From: RYN-230 sp963760405
Lineage (GTDB): Bacteria > Actinomycetota > Actinomycetes > Streptosporangiales > Streptosporangiaceae
Length of the DNA stretch: 64,000 nt
Direction: 5' to 3'
Assembly: GCA_963760405.1 (NCBI GenBank)
Contig: CAVXCV010000008.1
Coordinates: forward strand, 186,001-250,000
Position 1 is the stretch's first letter. Every line of letters begins with the position of its first letter. A program made the translations under genes and the position numbers. Below the pieces are notes generated by a model that saw only the letters and a list, made by a program, of their open reading frames with translations, was not told the DNA's origin and made no database searches. Shown here piece after piece: positions 15,560-25,616 of the stretch.

Positions 15560-18277
15560 TCACGTCATGTCTCTCACAACCGACCGAACTGCCTCAAATG
15601 CCTCGGCAATAGCTTGCCCGGCCCGGTCGCCCTGGGGCGCGCCACCGCCCTGGGCGATATCGTCGCGGCCGCCGCCGCCGCCGCCGAGCGCCCCGGCGGC
15701 CGTCCGGACCAGGGCGCCGGCGGTGACGCCGAGCGCCCGGGCCGCCGGGCTGACTGCGACGACCACGGCGGGCCGGTCCGCTGGCACTCCCGCGATCACC
15801 ACCACGCCGGGCCGCTGCTCGCCCAGCCGCCCTCGGATGTCCAGAGCGAGCTTGCGGATCCCGTCCGCGGCGGTCCCGTCCGGGACCTGATGGGCGACGA
15901 ACGCCACCGGGCCGAGGTTCTCGGCCTCGGCGGCCAGCCCGGCCGCGGCGCCGAGGACCTGCGCCGAGCGGAGCCGCTCCAGGTCACGCTCGGCCTCACG
16001 GACCCGGCTGACCAGCCCGGCGACCCGTTCCGGCAGTTCCTCCCGGCGCACCTTCAGCTGCTCGGTGAGCTGGCTGACCAGGACGCTCTCCCGGGCCAGG
16101 AAGCGGAACGCGTCCGTGCCGACGAGCGCCTCCACCCGGCGCACCCCGGAGCCGATCGACGATTCGCCCATGATCTTGACCAGGCCCAGCTGGCCGGACT
16201 GTGCCACGTGGGTGCCGCCGCACAGTTCCCGGGAGTAGTCACCGACCTCGACCACCCGGACCTCATCGCCGTACTTCTCGCCGAACAGCGCGATCGCGCC
16301 CATCGCCCGCGCCTCGTCGATCGGGGTGACAAAGGCACGGACCGCCAGGTCGTCGATGAGCACCTGGTTGACCTCGTCCTCCACATCGCGGAGCACGGAC
16401 GGCGGGACCGCGCCCGCTGCGGTGAAGTCGAACCGGAGCCGCCCGGGCGAGTTCTCCGAGCCCGCCTGGGCGGCGGACTCGCCGAGGGCGCCCCGGAAGG
16501 CGCGGTGCACCATGTGCGTGGCCGTGTGCGACCGGGAGATGGCCCGGCGCCGGGCCACGTCGATCTCGGCTTCAGCCGGCGCGCCCACCACGACCTCGCC
16601 GGCCCGGACCGTGCCGCGGTGCACGATCAGCCCGGGTACCGGCGTTTGCACGTCGCGGATCTCGACCTCGCCGTCGTCCGCGCCCACCGGGCCGGCCACC
16701 CGGATCACCCCGCTGTCCGCCAGCTGGCCGCCGCCCTGGGCGTAGAACGGGGTGCGGTCCAGTACCACCTCGACCTCGGTGCCCAGGCCGGCTGCGGGCA
16801 CGCTGACCCCGCCGACCAGCAGCCCGGTGACCGTGGCCTCGCCGCTGATCTGGTCGTACCCGGTGAAATGGACCGGGCCGGACTTGGCCAGCAGGCCGGC
16901 GAATACCGAGATGTCGGCGTTGCCGGTCTTCTTCTCCAGCGAGTCCTGCTTGGCCCGCTGCCGCTGCTCGGCCATGAGCCGGCGGAACCCTTCCTCGTCC
17001 ACGGCCAGGCCCTGCTCGCTGGCCATCTCCAGGGTCAGGTCGATCGGGAAGCCGTAGGTGTCGTGCAGCTGGAAGGCCTGGTCGCCGGACAGGGTCGCGG
17101 ACCCGCGGCGCCGGGTCTCGCCGACCGCCGCGTCGAAGATCGCCGACCCGGTGCGCAGCGTGGACAGGAAGGTGGACTCCTCCGCGTCGATCACGCCGAG
17201 GATGCGCGGCGCCTCGATGCGCAGCTCCGGGAACTGGTCGGCCATCGCACCGATCGCAGTGTCCGCCAGCTCGTGCAGGAAGTGGCCGTCGCCGCCGCCG
17301 CGCTGGCCGCCGGCCAGCAGGCGCAGGTTGTAGATGGTGCGGCGGAGGATGCGGCGCAGCACATAGCCGCGGGCCTCGTTGCTGGGCAGCACCCCGTCGG
17401 CGACCAGCATGACCGAGGTGCGTACGTGATCGGCGACCACCCGGAGGGCGACGTCAGCGCGGTGATCCCGGCCGTACTTCTGCTCGGTCAGCTCGGCCGC
17501 GCGGTCGAGCACCTTCCACATGGTGTCGACCTCATAGATGTTGTCGACGCCCTGCAGGATGGCGGCCATCCGCTCCAGGCCCATCCCGGTGTCGATGTTC
17601 CGGGATGGCAGGTCGCCCAGGATTGGCCAGCCTTCCTTGCCCGCGCCCTCGCCGCGCAGGTACTGCATGAAGACCAGGTTCCAGATCTCCAGGTAGCGGT
17701 CCTCGTCGGCGACCGGGCCGCCTTCCCGCCCGTAATCGGGGCCCCGGTCGTAGTAGATCTCCGAGCAGGGCCCGCACGGCCCGGGCACGCCCATGGACCA
17801 GTAGTTGTCCGCCATGCCGCGGCGCTGGATGCGCTCCTCGGGCAGGCCCACCGTGCGCCGCCAGATCTGGGCCGCCTCGTCGTCATCGGTGTACACGGTG
17901 GCCCACAGGCGGTCCTCGGGAAAGCCGAACCCGCCGTCGCGCTCCGGGGTGGTCAGCAGCTCCCAGGCGAACGGGATGGCCTGCTCCTTGAAATAATCCC
18001 CGAACGAGAAGTTGCCCAGCATCTGGAAGAACGTCCCGTGCCGGGTGGTCTTGCCTACTTCCTCGATGTCCGGGGTCCGCACGCATTTCTGGGAGCTCGT
18101 GGCCCGGCTGAACGGCGGCGCCGCCTGGCCGAGGAAATACGGCTTGAACGGCTGCATGCCCGCGTTCACCAGCAGCAGCGTGGGGTCATCCGCGATCAGG
18201 CTGGCCGAGGGGACGATGGTGTGCTCGCGTTCCGCGAAATAGGTCAGGAAACGGCGGACGATCTCTGCCGACTCCAT
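15560..18277 (-). CDS. alaS: alanine--tRNA ligase
   Basis: This class II synthetase charges tRNA-Ala and edits mischarged Ser and Gly. The N-terminal catalytic domain (about residues 1-250) shows ATSSQKCVRTPDIEEVGKT and FFQMLGNFSFGDYFK. The editing domain carries the zinc-binding motifs SHTATHMVH (about residue 590) and CGGTHV (about residue 690). A C-Ala domain with a Gly-rich end (GGGGGGRDD) completes the 905-residue protein. Its ATG shares one base with the stop of the small upstream gene (TGATG), and ruvX follows 76 bp downstream. Confidence 0.98.
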   Translation of the reverse strand: MESAEIVRRFLTYFAEREHTIVPSASLIADDPTLLLVNAGMQPFKPYFLGQAAPPFSRATSSQKCVRTPDIEEVGKTTRHGTFFQMLGNFSFGDYFKEQAIPFAWELLTTPERDGGFGFPEDRLWATVYTDDDEAAQIWRRTVGLPEERIQRRGMADNYWSMGVPGPCGPCSEIYYDRGPDYGREGGPVADEDRYLEIWNLVFMQYLRGEGAGKEGWPILGDLPSRNIDTGMGLERMAAILQGVDNIYEVDTMWKVLDRAAELTEQKYGRDHRADVALRVVADHVRTSVMLVADGVLPSNEARGYVLRRILRRTIYNLRLLAGGQRGGGDGHFLHELADTAIGAMADQFPELRIEAPRILGVIDAEESTFLSTLRTGSAIFDAAVGETRRRGSATLSGDQAFQLHDTYGFPIDLTLEMASEQGLAVDEEGFRRLMAEQRQRAKQDSLEKKTGNADISVFAGLLAKSGPVHFTGYDQISGEATVTGLLVGGVSVPAAGLGTEVEVVLDRTPFYAQGGGQLADSGVIRVAGPVGADDGEVEIRDVQTPVPGLIVHRGTVRAGEVVVGAPAEAEIDVARRRAISRSHTATHMVHRAFRGALGESAAQAGSENSPGRLRFDFTAAGAVPPSVLRDVEDEVNQVLIDDLAVRAFVTPIDEARAMGAIALFGEKYGDEVRVVEVGDYSRELCGGTHVAQSGQLGLVKIMGESSIGSGVRRVEALVGTDAFRFLARESVLVSQLTEQLKVRREELPERVAGLVSRVREAERDLERLRSAQVLGAAAGLAAEAENLGPVAFVAHQVPDGTAADGIRKLALDIRGRLGEQRPGVVVIAGVPADRPAVVVAVSPAARALGVTAGALVRTAAGALGGGGGGRDDIAQGGGAPQGDRAGQAIAEAFEAVRSVVRDMT

Positions 18278-18576
18278 CAGCGGCCATCCTCTACATGGTC
18301 GGTGGGTACATGGTCGGTGGGTACATGGTCGGTGGGTACATGGTCGGTGGGTGGGTTGACGAGTTGCCGGGGCGGCGGCGGGAGCTGCCGCGGCTCGACC
18401 TGCCGGGGTGGGCGCTGCTGGTACAGCTCCATGCCCGCACGCACGTCACTGGCGAACTGGGCGATCTGCCGGGCCCGCGGGGCGGGCGCTATCCTGCGCA
18501 CCATGGCGGTCGCGCGGCGGTAGCCGGCAATGCCCAGCGCCGCGCCCGTGGTCAGCCAGAACACCCTGCGGATCAT
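18277..18576 (-). CDS. small hypothetical protein between the DUF948 gene and alaS
   Basis: This 99-residue protein has an N-terminal hydrophobic stretch (FWLTTGAALGIAGYRR) and a Pro/Gln/Arg-rich middle, and it ends in the pentad PTDHV repeated four times, encoded by a perfect 15-bp tandem repeat. A small gene in this position (DUF948 protein, small protein, alaS) is conserved in Streptomyces (DUF6167-type), so I think it real, but its role is unknown. Its stop overlaps the alaS start by one base, implying translational coupling. Repeat number, and so protein length, may vary between strains. Confidence 0.65.
   Translation of the reverse strand: MIRRVFWLTTGAALGIAGYRRATAMVRRIAPAPRARQIAQFASDVRAGMELYQQRPPRQVEPRQLPPPPRQLVNPPTDHVPTDHVPTDHVPTDHVEDGR
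18292..18351. repeat. 15-bp minisatellite, four copies
   Basis: TACATGGTCGGTGGG is repeated four times without change at the 3' end of the small gene upstream of alaS. Being 15 bp, it keeps frame and encodes (VPTDH)n. Confidence 0.95.
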
Positions 18577-18597
18577 TGGGACGCCCCCCCGGAACGG

Positions 18598-19194
18598 CTA
18601 GCCTCGCGGGGGGATCCGGGGGGTCGTCCCCCCGGGCCAGCCTCGCCGGCGAGGCGGGGCGCGCCGGAGGCGTGTTCCCTCCGGCCGGCGACTCGCGGGG
18701 GTTCCGGGGGTCGCCCCCCGGGCCAGCAGAGCTGGCGAGGCGGGGCGCGCCGGAGGCGTGTTCCCTCCGGCCGGCGACTCGCGGGGGGTTCCGGGGGGTC
18801 GTCCCCCCGGGCCAGCACTCCGCAGCTCGGCGGCGTGCCGTACCCCGTACAGCAGGGCCGGGACCCGGGCGAACCTGGTTCCCGCGCTGGCCGCGGCGAG
18901 CCGGGCGAGCGGCGCGAACGCGGTCACCCGGCCGGTCAGCTCGGCCATGTTGGCGGCCACCTCGTCCATGCTGGCGGTGATCTCATCGGTCCGGCTGAGC
19001 TGCCCGGCCGTGGCGTCGAGGGTCGCGTGCGCCCGGTCGATCAGCGCGTCGCTGCTGTCCCGGAGCCCGGACACGGCCGCGGACGTCTGGCTGATCAGCC
19101 GGGCGAGCTTGACCAGCACGAAGGTCGCCGCGGCCACCAGCACCAGCCAGCAGCCGACGGCCACGATCACCGCCACCCACACCGCGTTCAGCAT
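18598..19194 (-). CDS. DUF948 membrane protein with repeat-derived C-terminal tail
   Basis: The N-terminus is one transmembrane helix (about residues 5-32) followed by a helical region with the LARLISQTSAAVSGLRDSS pattern typical of DUF948 proteins, which are small, membrane-anchored, coiled-coil proteins of unknown role. The family-like part ends near residue 128 (ALLYGVRHAAELRSA). The remaining 70 residues are Pro/Arg/Gly-rich and are wholly encoded by the GC-rich hairpin repeats at 18600-18825; even the TAG stop lies in the GCTAGC end of a repeat. The native stop codon was therefore probably displaced by repeat insertion. The gene is transcribed from rarA towards alaS. Confidence 0.8.
   Translation of the reverse strand: MLNAVWVAVIVAVGCWLVLVAAATFVLVKLARLISQTSAAVSGLRDSSDALIDRAHATLDATAGQLSRTDEITASMDEVAANMAELTGRVTAFAPLARLAAASAGTRFARVPALLYGVRHAAELRSAGPGGRPPGTPRESPAGGNTPPARPASPALLARGATPGTPASRRPEGTRLRRAPPRRRGWPGGTTPRIPPRG
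18600..18825. repeat. GC-rich hairpin (REP-like) repeats, three copies
   Basis: Three copies of a core (GGGGG, then ATCC or TTCC, a G-run, TCGT or TCG, a C-run, GGGCCAGC) end near 18644, 18731 and 18815. The last two are each preceded by an almost identical segment of about 55 bp (GGCGAGGCGGGGCGCGCC onward). The core folds into a G-run/C-run hairpin with a TCG or TCGT loop. The same core recurs in the array at 40876-41267. Confidence 0.85.
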
Positions 19195-19268
19195 GACTGC
19201 TCCCTCATCTGCCTGACCTTATCTCGCAGTCCCCCGGGTTATCCGGTGACCGGGGCCGCCCGCCCTGC

Positions 19269-20627
19269 TCAGGAGGCGTCTCCCGGGGCGGCCTGGTCCA
19301 GGATGGCGCGGATCCGCTCGGCGCGCTCGGCGAACCGGGCCTCGGCGCCGTGCCGGGACGGCTCGTAGTACCGGCGGCCGGCCAGCCCGTCCGGTGCGTA
19401 CTGCTGGGCTACCACGCCCTCGGCGTAGTCATGCGGGTACTCGTAACCGTGGCCGTGGCCGAGCCGCTGCGCTCCGGGATAATGCGCGTCCCGCAGGTGA
19501 GCGGGAACCGGGCCGGCCAGCCCGGCGCGGACATCTGCCTGGGCGGCGCCAATCGCCTTGATCACCGAGTTGGACTTCGGCGCGAGCGCCAGGTGAATCG
19601 TGGCCTGGGTCAGGTTGATCCTCGCCTCGGGCAGGCCGATGAGCTCGACCGCCTGGGCGGCGGCGACGGCCACGCCCAGCGCGGACGGATCGGCCAGGCC
19701 CACGTCCTCGCTGGCGTGCACGATCAGCCGCCGGGCGATGTACCGCGGGTCCTCCCCCGCCTCGATCATCCGGGCCAGGTAATGCACGGCGGCGTCGGCA
19801 TCACTGCCCCTGATGCTCTTGATGAACGCGCTGATCACGTCGTAGTGCTGGTCACCCGCCCGGTCGTAGCGGACCAGGGCACGGTCCACCGCCCGCTCCA
19901 GGGCGGCGGTGTCGATGGTGGTGCCGCTGCCGGCACCGAGCGCGGCGGATTCCAGGTAGGTGAGCGCGCGGCGGGCATCGCCGCCCGCCAGCCGGACCAG
20001 GTGGGCGAAGGCGGCGTCATCCAGCCGGACCGCGCCGCCCAGCCCCCGCTCATCGGCCAGGGCCCGGCGGATGACCTCGCTCATCTCCTCGTCGCTGAGC
20101 GGCTCCAGGGTGAGCAGCAGCGAGCGGGACAGCAGCGGCCCGACCACCGAGAACGACGGGTTCTCCGTGGTGGCGCCGATAAAGGACACCCAGCGGTTCT
20201 CCACCGCGGGCAGCAGCGCGTCCTGCTGCGCCTTGTTGAACCGGTGCACCTCGTCGATGAACAGCACCGTCTGGGTGCCGGTCAGGCCCAGGTCGCGGCG
20301 GGCCGCCTCGATCGCCGCCCGCACGTCCTTGACGCCTGCGGTCACCGCGGACAGCTCGGTGAACCGGCGCCGGGTGACCAGGCTGATCACGTGGGCCAGG
20401 GTGGTCTTGCCGGTGCCCGGCGGGCCCCAGAGGATCACCGACATGCCCGCGTCGTGCTGGGCCAGCTTGCGCAGGGGCGTGCCCGGGCCGGTGAGGTGGG
20501 ACTGGCCGACCACCTCGTCCAGGGTGCGCGGCCGCATCCGCACCGCCAGCGGGGCAGCCGAGCGCTCAGCCTCGGCCGCATCCGCGTCGAAGAGGCTGTC
20601 TGCCTGGTTGTAGCCTGCTGGGCTCAC
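19269..20627 (-). CDS. rarA: replication-associated recombination protein RarA (MgsA), AAA ATPase
   Basis: This clamp-loader-like AAA+ ATPase acts at stalled replication forks. Walker A GPPGTGKTT lies at about residues 69-77, Walker B LFIDEVHR near 123-130, sensor 1 is in GATTENPS near 152-159, and the C-terminal oligomerisation domain ends in RRYYEPSRHGAEARFAER. At 452 residues it is of normal size. The GTG start lacks a ribosome binding site, and TAGTGT lies six bases upstream, so a leaderless transcript is possible. It heads the DUF948 / small protein / alaS group on the minus strand. Confidence 0.95.
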   Translation of the reverse strand: MSPAGYNQADSLFDADAAEAERSAAPLAVRMRPRTLDEVVGQSHLTGPGTPLRKLAQHDAGMSVILWGPPGTGKTTLAHVISLVTRRRFTELSAVTAGVKDVRAAIEAARRDLGLTGTQTVLFIDEVHRFNKAQQDALLPAVENRWVSFIGATTENPSFSVVGPLLSRSLLLTLEPLSDEEMSEVIRRALADERGLGGAVRLDDAAFAHLVRLAGGDARRALTYLESAALGAGSGTTIDTAALERAVDRALVRYDRAGDQHYDVISAFIKSIRGSDADAAVHYLARMIEAGEDPRYIARRLIVHASEDVGLADPSALGVAVAAAQAVELIGLPEARINLTQATIHLALAPKSNSVIKAIGAAQADVRAGLAGPVPAHLRDAHYPGAQRLGHGHGYEYPHDYAEGVVAQQYAPDGLAGRRYYEPSRHGAEARFAERAERIRAILDQAAPGDAS

Positions 20628-20681
20628 ATTCCGACACTATCTGCCCTGGCGCACCGGGCATCCCGGCCCGCGCGGGCCGGC

Positions 20682-22483
<1,802 letters not shown>

Positions 22484-22514
22484 GTCCTGCTCATCCTCCC
22501 CGTCACAGTCCTGG

Positions 22515-23207
22515 TCACAGGCCTGTCGGCCGCGGGGCCCGGATGCCCCCAGGCTGCTGCAGCCCGGCCAGGAACTGGTTGCTGGCGCGTTCGGCGCCGA
22601 TTGTCGTCTGCGGCCCGTGCCCCGGCAGCACCTGGGTGTCGTCCGGCAGCGTCAGGCAGACCCGGGCCAGGCTGTCCATCATGGCCGCAGTGTCGCCGCC
22701 GGGCAGGTCAGTCCGGCCGATGGAGCCGGCGAACAGCAGGTCCCCGGAGAACATGACCGTGGTATCCGAGCGGAACGCCACCGATCCCGGGGTGTGCCCG
22801 GGGGCGTGATCCACCGTGAGCTCCAGCCCGGCCAGGCGCAGCACGGTCCCGTCGCTGAGCTCCTTGACGTCGTCCGGCTCGGTGAACGTCAGGCCGCCGA
22901 AGAGCTGCTGGCCAGGGCCGAGGGAGAAGCCGCGGGCCGGGTCGGTGAGCAGCGCGCGGTCGTCGGGGTGAATGTAGGCGGGAATGTCCCGCGCCCCGCA
23001 GACCGGCGCCACGGACCAGACATGGTCGATGTGGCCGTGTGTGAGGAGCACGGCGACCGGCTTCAGCCGGTGCTCCGCGATGATCTCGGCGATGCCGCGT
23101 TCCGCGTCCTCGCCCGGGTCGATGATCACGCATTCCTCACCCGGGGCGGGGGCAACCAGGAAGCAATTGGCGGCAAAGGAGCCAGCCGGGAACCCGGCGA
23201 TTAGCAC
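22515..23207 (-). CDS. metallo-beta-lactamase-fold hydrolase (glyoxalase II-like)
   Basis: The 230-residue protein has the two-metal motif THGHIDH (about residues 56-62), a further histidine in HAPGHTPGS (about residue 136), the bridging aspartate in FSGDLLFAG, and PGHGPQT near the end. It belongs to the hydroxyacylglutathione hydrolase-like group of MBL enzymes. The actinobacterial substrate is uncertain, because these organisms use mycothiol rather than glutathione. It lies 32 bp upstream of aspS in the same direction and diverges from the cyclophilin gene, the usual actinobacterial order. Confidence 0.9.
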   Translation of the reverse strand: MLIAGFPAGSFAANCFLVAPAPGEECVIIDPGEDAERGIAEIIAEHRLKPVAVLLTHGHIDHVWSVAPVCGARDIPAYIHPDDRALLTDPARGFSLGPGQQLFGGLTFTEPDDVKELSDGTVLRLAGLELTVDHAPGHTPGSVAFRSDTTVMFSGDLLFAGSIGRTDLPGGDTAAMMDSLARVCLTLPDDTQVLPGHGPQTTIGAERASNQFLAGLQQPGGIRAPRPTGL

Positions 23208-23396
23208 GGGCCGACCTCCATGGCGGGTGGCGGACAGAAGGCGGGCTGCCAGGGCAGGTGCCGCGGCTACAGGCTACCGATCTACCCGGCCCAGCCGCGA
23301 ACCGGTAACAGCGGCATCACGACCTCATGCGTGCCGGTACCATTCGCGAAGTTTCGCTGGTAAGCAGGCAGCAAGCAGCCAGGAGGAAACACAGCC

Positions 23397-24203
23397 GTGG
23401 CCGGTAAGAAGGAGCGACAGCGCAAGCTAGCCCGCGAGCGCCACCTGCGCCAGCAGGTCAAGCGCGCGCAGCGGACGCAGCGTGCCCGGCGGAACACGGT
23501 GATCACCGTCGCCTGCCTGGTCGTGATCGGGCTCGGCGTGGGCGGCTACTTCGTCTTCCAGTCTGGCAGTGGCACCGCGTCGGCCACGGCGTCCGCCGCG
23601 GCCTCGGCGAAAGCATCCGCGGCGCAGCAGGCCGAGCCGACCCGGCACTGCACCTACACGCCAAGCGGCACGGCCGCGCGCAAGGTCGGCAAGCCCCCGG
23701 CCGCCCCGGACTATCAGGCCAGCTACCGGGCCACCATCGCGACCAACCGCGGGGACGTGGTCATCGACCTGCTGAACGCCAAGGCCACCTGCACGGTTAA
23801 CTCATTCGTGTACCTGGCCGCGCAGAAATTCTTCAACGGCACCTCCTGCCACCGGCTGACCACGTCCAGCCCGCTGTACGTGCTGCAGTGCGGCGATCCG
23901 ACCGGCACCGGGTCCGGCGGCCCCGGTTACAAGTTCAACGACGAGAACCTGGCCGGGGCCAAGTACACCCAGGGCACTGTGGCTATGGCGAACGGTGGCG
24001 CGAATACCAACGGCAGCCAGTTCTTCCTGGTTTACAAGAACTCCACGCTGGCGCCCAGTTACACGCCCTTCGGCACGGTCGTCAAAGGGCTCGGTATCGT
24101 CCAGAATGTGGCCAAGGCTGGCTCGGATAACGCGAATGGCCCAGGCGACGGGCACCCGAAGGAGAAAGTCGTCATCAACAGCATCACAATTACCAAGACC
24201 TGA
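23397..24203 (+). CDS. membrane-anchored cyclophilin-type peptidyl-prolyl isomerase
   Basis: A very basic N-terminus (about residues 1-35, Lys/Arg/Gln-rich) precedes one transmembrane helix (about residues 36-56), an Ala/Ser linker, and a cyclophilin domain from about residue 105 to the end, with FFNGTSCHRL, GTVAMANGGANTNGSQFFLV and TPFGTVVKG. It should catalyse proline isomerisation outside the membrane. The linker and domain cysteines may form a disulfide. The GTG start follows AGGAGG. The gene is divergent from the MBL hydrolase and is followed by the DUF349 gene on the same strand. Confidence 0.93.
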   Translation: MAGKKERQRKLARERHLRQQVKRAQRTQRARRNTVITVACLVVIGLGVGGYFVFQSGSGTASATASAAASAKASAAQQAEPTRHCTYTPSGTAARKVGKPPAAPDYQASYRATIATNRGDVVIDLLNAKATCTVNSFVYLAAQKFFNGTSCHRLTTSSPLYVLQCGDPTGTGSGGPGYKFNDENLAGAKYTQGTVAMANGGANTNGSQFFLVYKNSTLAPSYTPFGTVVKGLGIVQNVAKAGSDNANGPGDGHPKEKVVINSITITKT

Positions 24204-24248
24204 GCCACGGCGATGCCGCCAGGGTCAGGGCTGAGCAGGAGGTTAGCG

Positions 24249-25490
24249 GTGAGCACCGCCAACGATCCGTGGGGCCGGGTAGCTGACGACGGTACGGTCT
24301 ACCTGCGTACCGCCGAGGGCGAGCGGGTAGTTGGTTCCTGGCAGGCAGGCAGCCCCGACGAGGCCCTCGCCTTCTTCCGGCGCAAGTACGAATCGCTGGA
24401 GACTGAGGTCACCCTGCTGGAGCAGCGGATCACGGCCACCGACCTGTCCCCCGGCAACGCCCGGTCCAGCATCGACCGGCTGACCGACGCGGTGTCGAAC
24501 GCGAACGCCATCGGTGACCTGGACTCGTTGCGGGTCCGGCTGGAGGCGCTGACCGGCCAGGTGGAGGACCGCCGCGAGGAGGTCCGGGCCGCCCGCGAGC
24601 AGGCCCGGGTCGAGGCGAAGAGCGTCAAGGAGCGGATCGTCGCCGAGGCCGAGCAGATCGCCGCCGAGGCCACGCACTGGAAGATCAGCGGCGAGCGGAT
24701 GCGCCAGCTGCTGGAGGAGTGGAAGGCCGCGCCACGGGCCGACCGGGCGGTGGAGACCGCCCTGTGGAAGCGGCTGTCCGCGGCCCGCAACGCGTTCACC
24801 AAGCGGCGCAAGGCCTACTTCGCCGGCCTGGAAGAGGAGCGTGAGGGCGCCAAGGCCCGGAAGGAGAAGCTGGTCGCCGAGGCCGAGGCGCTGGCCTCAT
24901 CGACCGACTGGGGGCCGACCGCCGCGGCGTACCGGGAGCTGATGCGGTCCTGGAAGGCGGCGGGCCGGGCGTCCCGCACCGACGAGGAAGAACTCTGGAA
25001 CCGGTTCAAGGCGGCCCAGGATACCTTCTTCGCCGAGCGCACGACCGTGTTCTCGGCCAAGGAGAACGAGCTGCGCGAGCACGCCACGGCCAAGTCGGCG
25101 TTGCTGGACGAGGCCGGGCGCGCTGCTGCCGGTGCAGCAACGTACGCGCGGCCCGCAGCACGCTGCGCGACCATCCAGGAGCGCTGGGAGCAGATCGGCC
25201 CGGTGCCCCGGGAGGCGCACGAGCGGCTGGAAGGCGGGCTGCGCCGGATCGAGGACGCGGTGCGCAAGGCCGAGGACGCGCAGTGGCGGCGGTCCAACCC
25301 CGAGGCGCTGGCCCGGGCGCGCGGCACCGTCGAGCAGATCCGGGCGGCCCTCGCCAGCCTGGAAGACCAGCTGGCCAAGGCGCAGCAGCGGGGCGATGCC
25401 CGGGGCATCCAGCAGGCGGAAGAGGCGATCGCCGCCCGCCAGTCCTGGCTGGCCGAGGCAGAGCGCACCCTGGCCGAACTGTCCGGCTAG
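24249..25490 (+). CDS. DUF349 domain protein
   Basis: The 413-residue protein is almost all helix and rich in charged residues, with several DUF349 repeats of about 70 residues carrying the pattern W-K-x(4)-R-x(4)-LW-x-RF (for example SWKAAGRASRTDEEELWNRF). The family is widespread in actinobacteria and its role is unknown. I choose the GTG at 24249 (MSTANDPWGRVAD), six bases after AGGAGG, over an ATG at 24213. Between about 25105 and 25175 the reading is unlike the family; a neighbouring frame gives the expected pattern (ALLPV, then NVRAARSTLR), so two compensating indels probably lie here. It converges on relA. Confidence 0.85.
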   Translation: MSTANDPWGRVADDGTVYLRTAEGERVVGSWQAGSPDEALAFFRRKYESLETEVTLLEQRITATDLSPGNARSSIDRLTDAVSNANAIGDLDSLRVRLEALTGQVEDRREEVRAAREQARVEAKSVKERIVAEAEQIAAEATHWKISGERMRQLLEEWKAAPRADRAVETALWKRLSAARNAFTKRRKAYFAGLEEEREGAKARKEKLVAEAEALASSTDWGPTAAAYRELMRSWKAAGRASRTDEEELWNRFKAAQDTFFAERTTVFSAKENELREHATAKSALLDEAGRAAAGAATYARPAARCATIQERWEQIGPVPREAHERLEGGLRRIEDAVRKAEDAQWRRSNPEALARARGTVEQIRAALASLEDQLAKAQQRGDARGIQQAEEAIAARQSWLAEAERTLAELSG

Positions 25491-25586
25491 CGGTGTAGCC
25501 CCAGGGGTTCGCCCGGGCTAGCACAACATTTCGCCAGCGAGTCCCATGCGGATTCGGAAAGCTGTCCGCCTAGCTCAGCCAAGGCC

Positions 25587-25614
25587 GTGGGGGTTCCGGG
25601 GGCTCGGGCCCCGC
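25587..25614. repeat. degenerate hairpin-repeat relic at the relA 3' end
   Basis: GGGGGTTCCGGGGGCTCGGG followed by CCCCGCGG resembles the cores of the repeat arrays at 18.6 and 40.9 kb but has lost perfect pairing. It fills most of the gap between the convergent DUF349 and relA genes and could also act as a terminator for either. Confidence 0.5.
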
Positions 25615-25616
25615 GG

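Noticed and set aside
15614..18523. 969-codon open frame on the plus strand
   Set aside because: It is antisense to alaS and shows only low-complexity composition.
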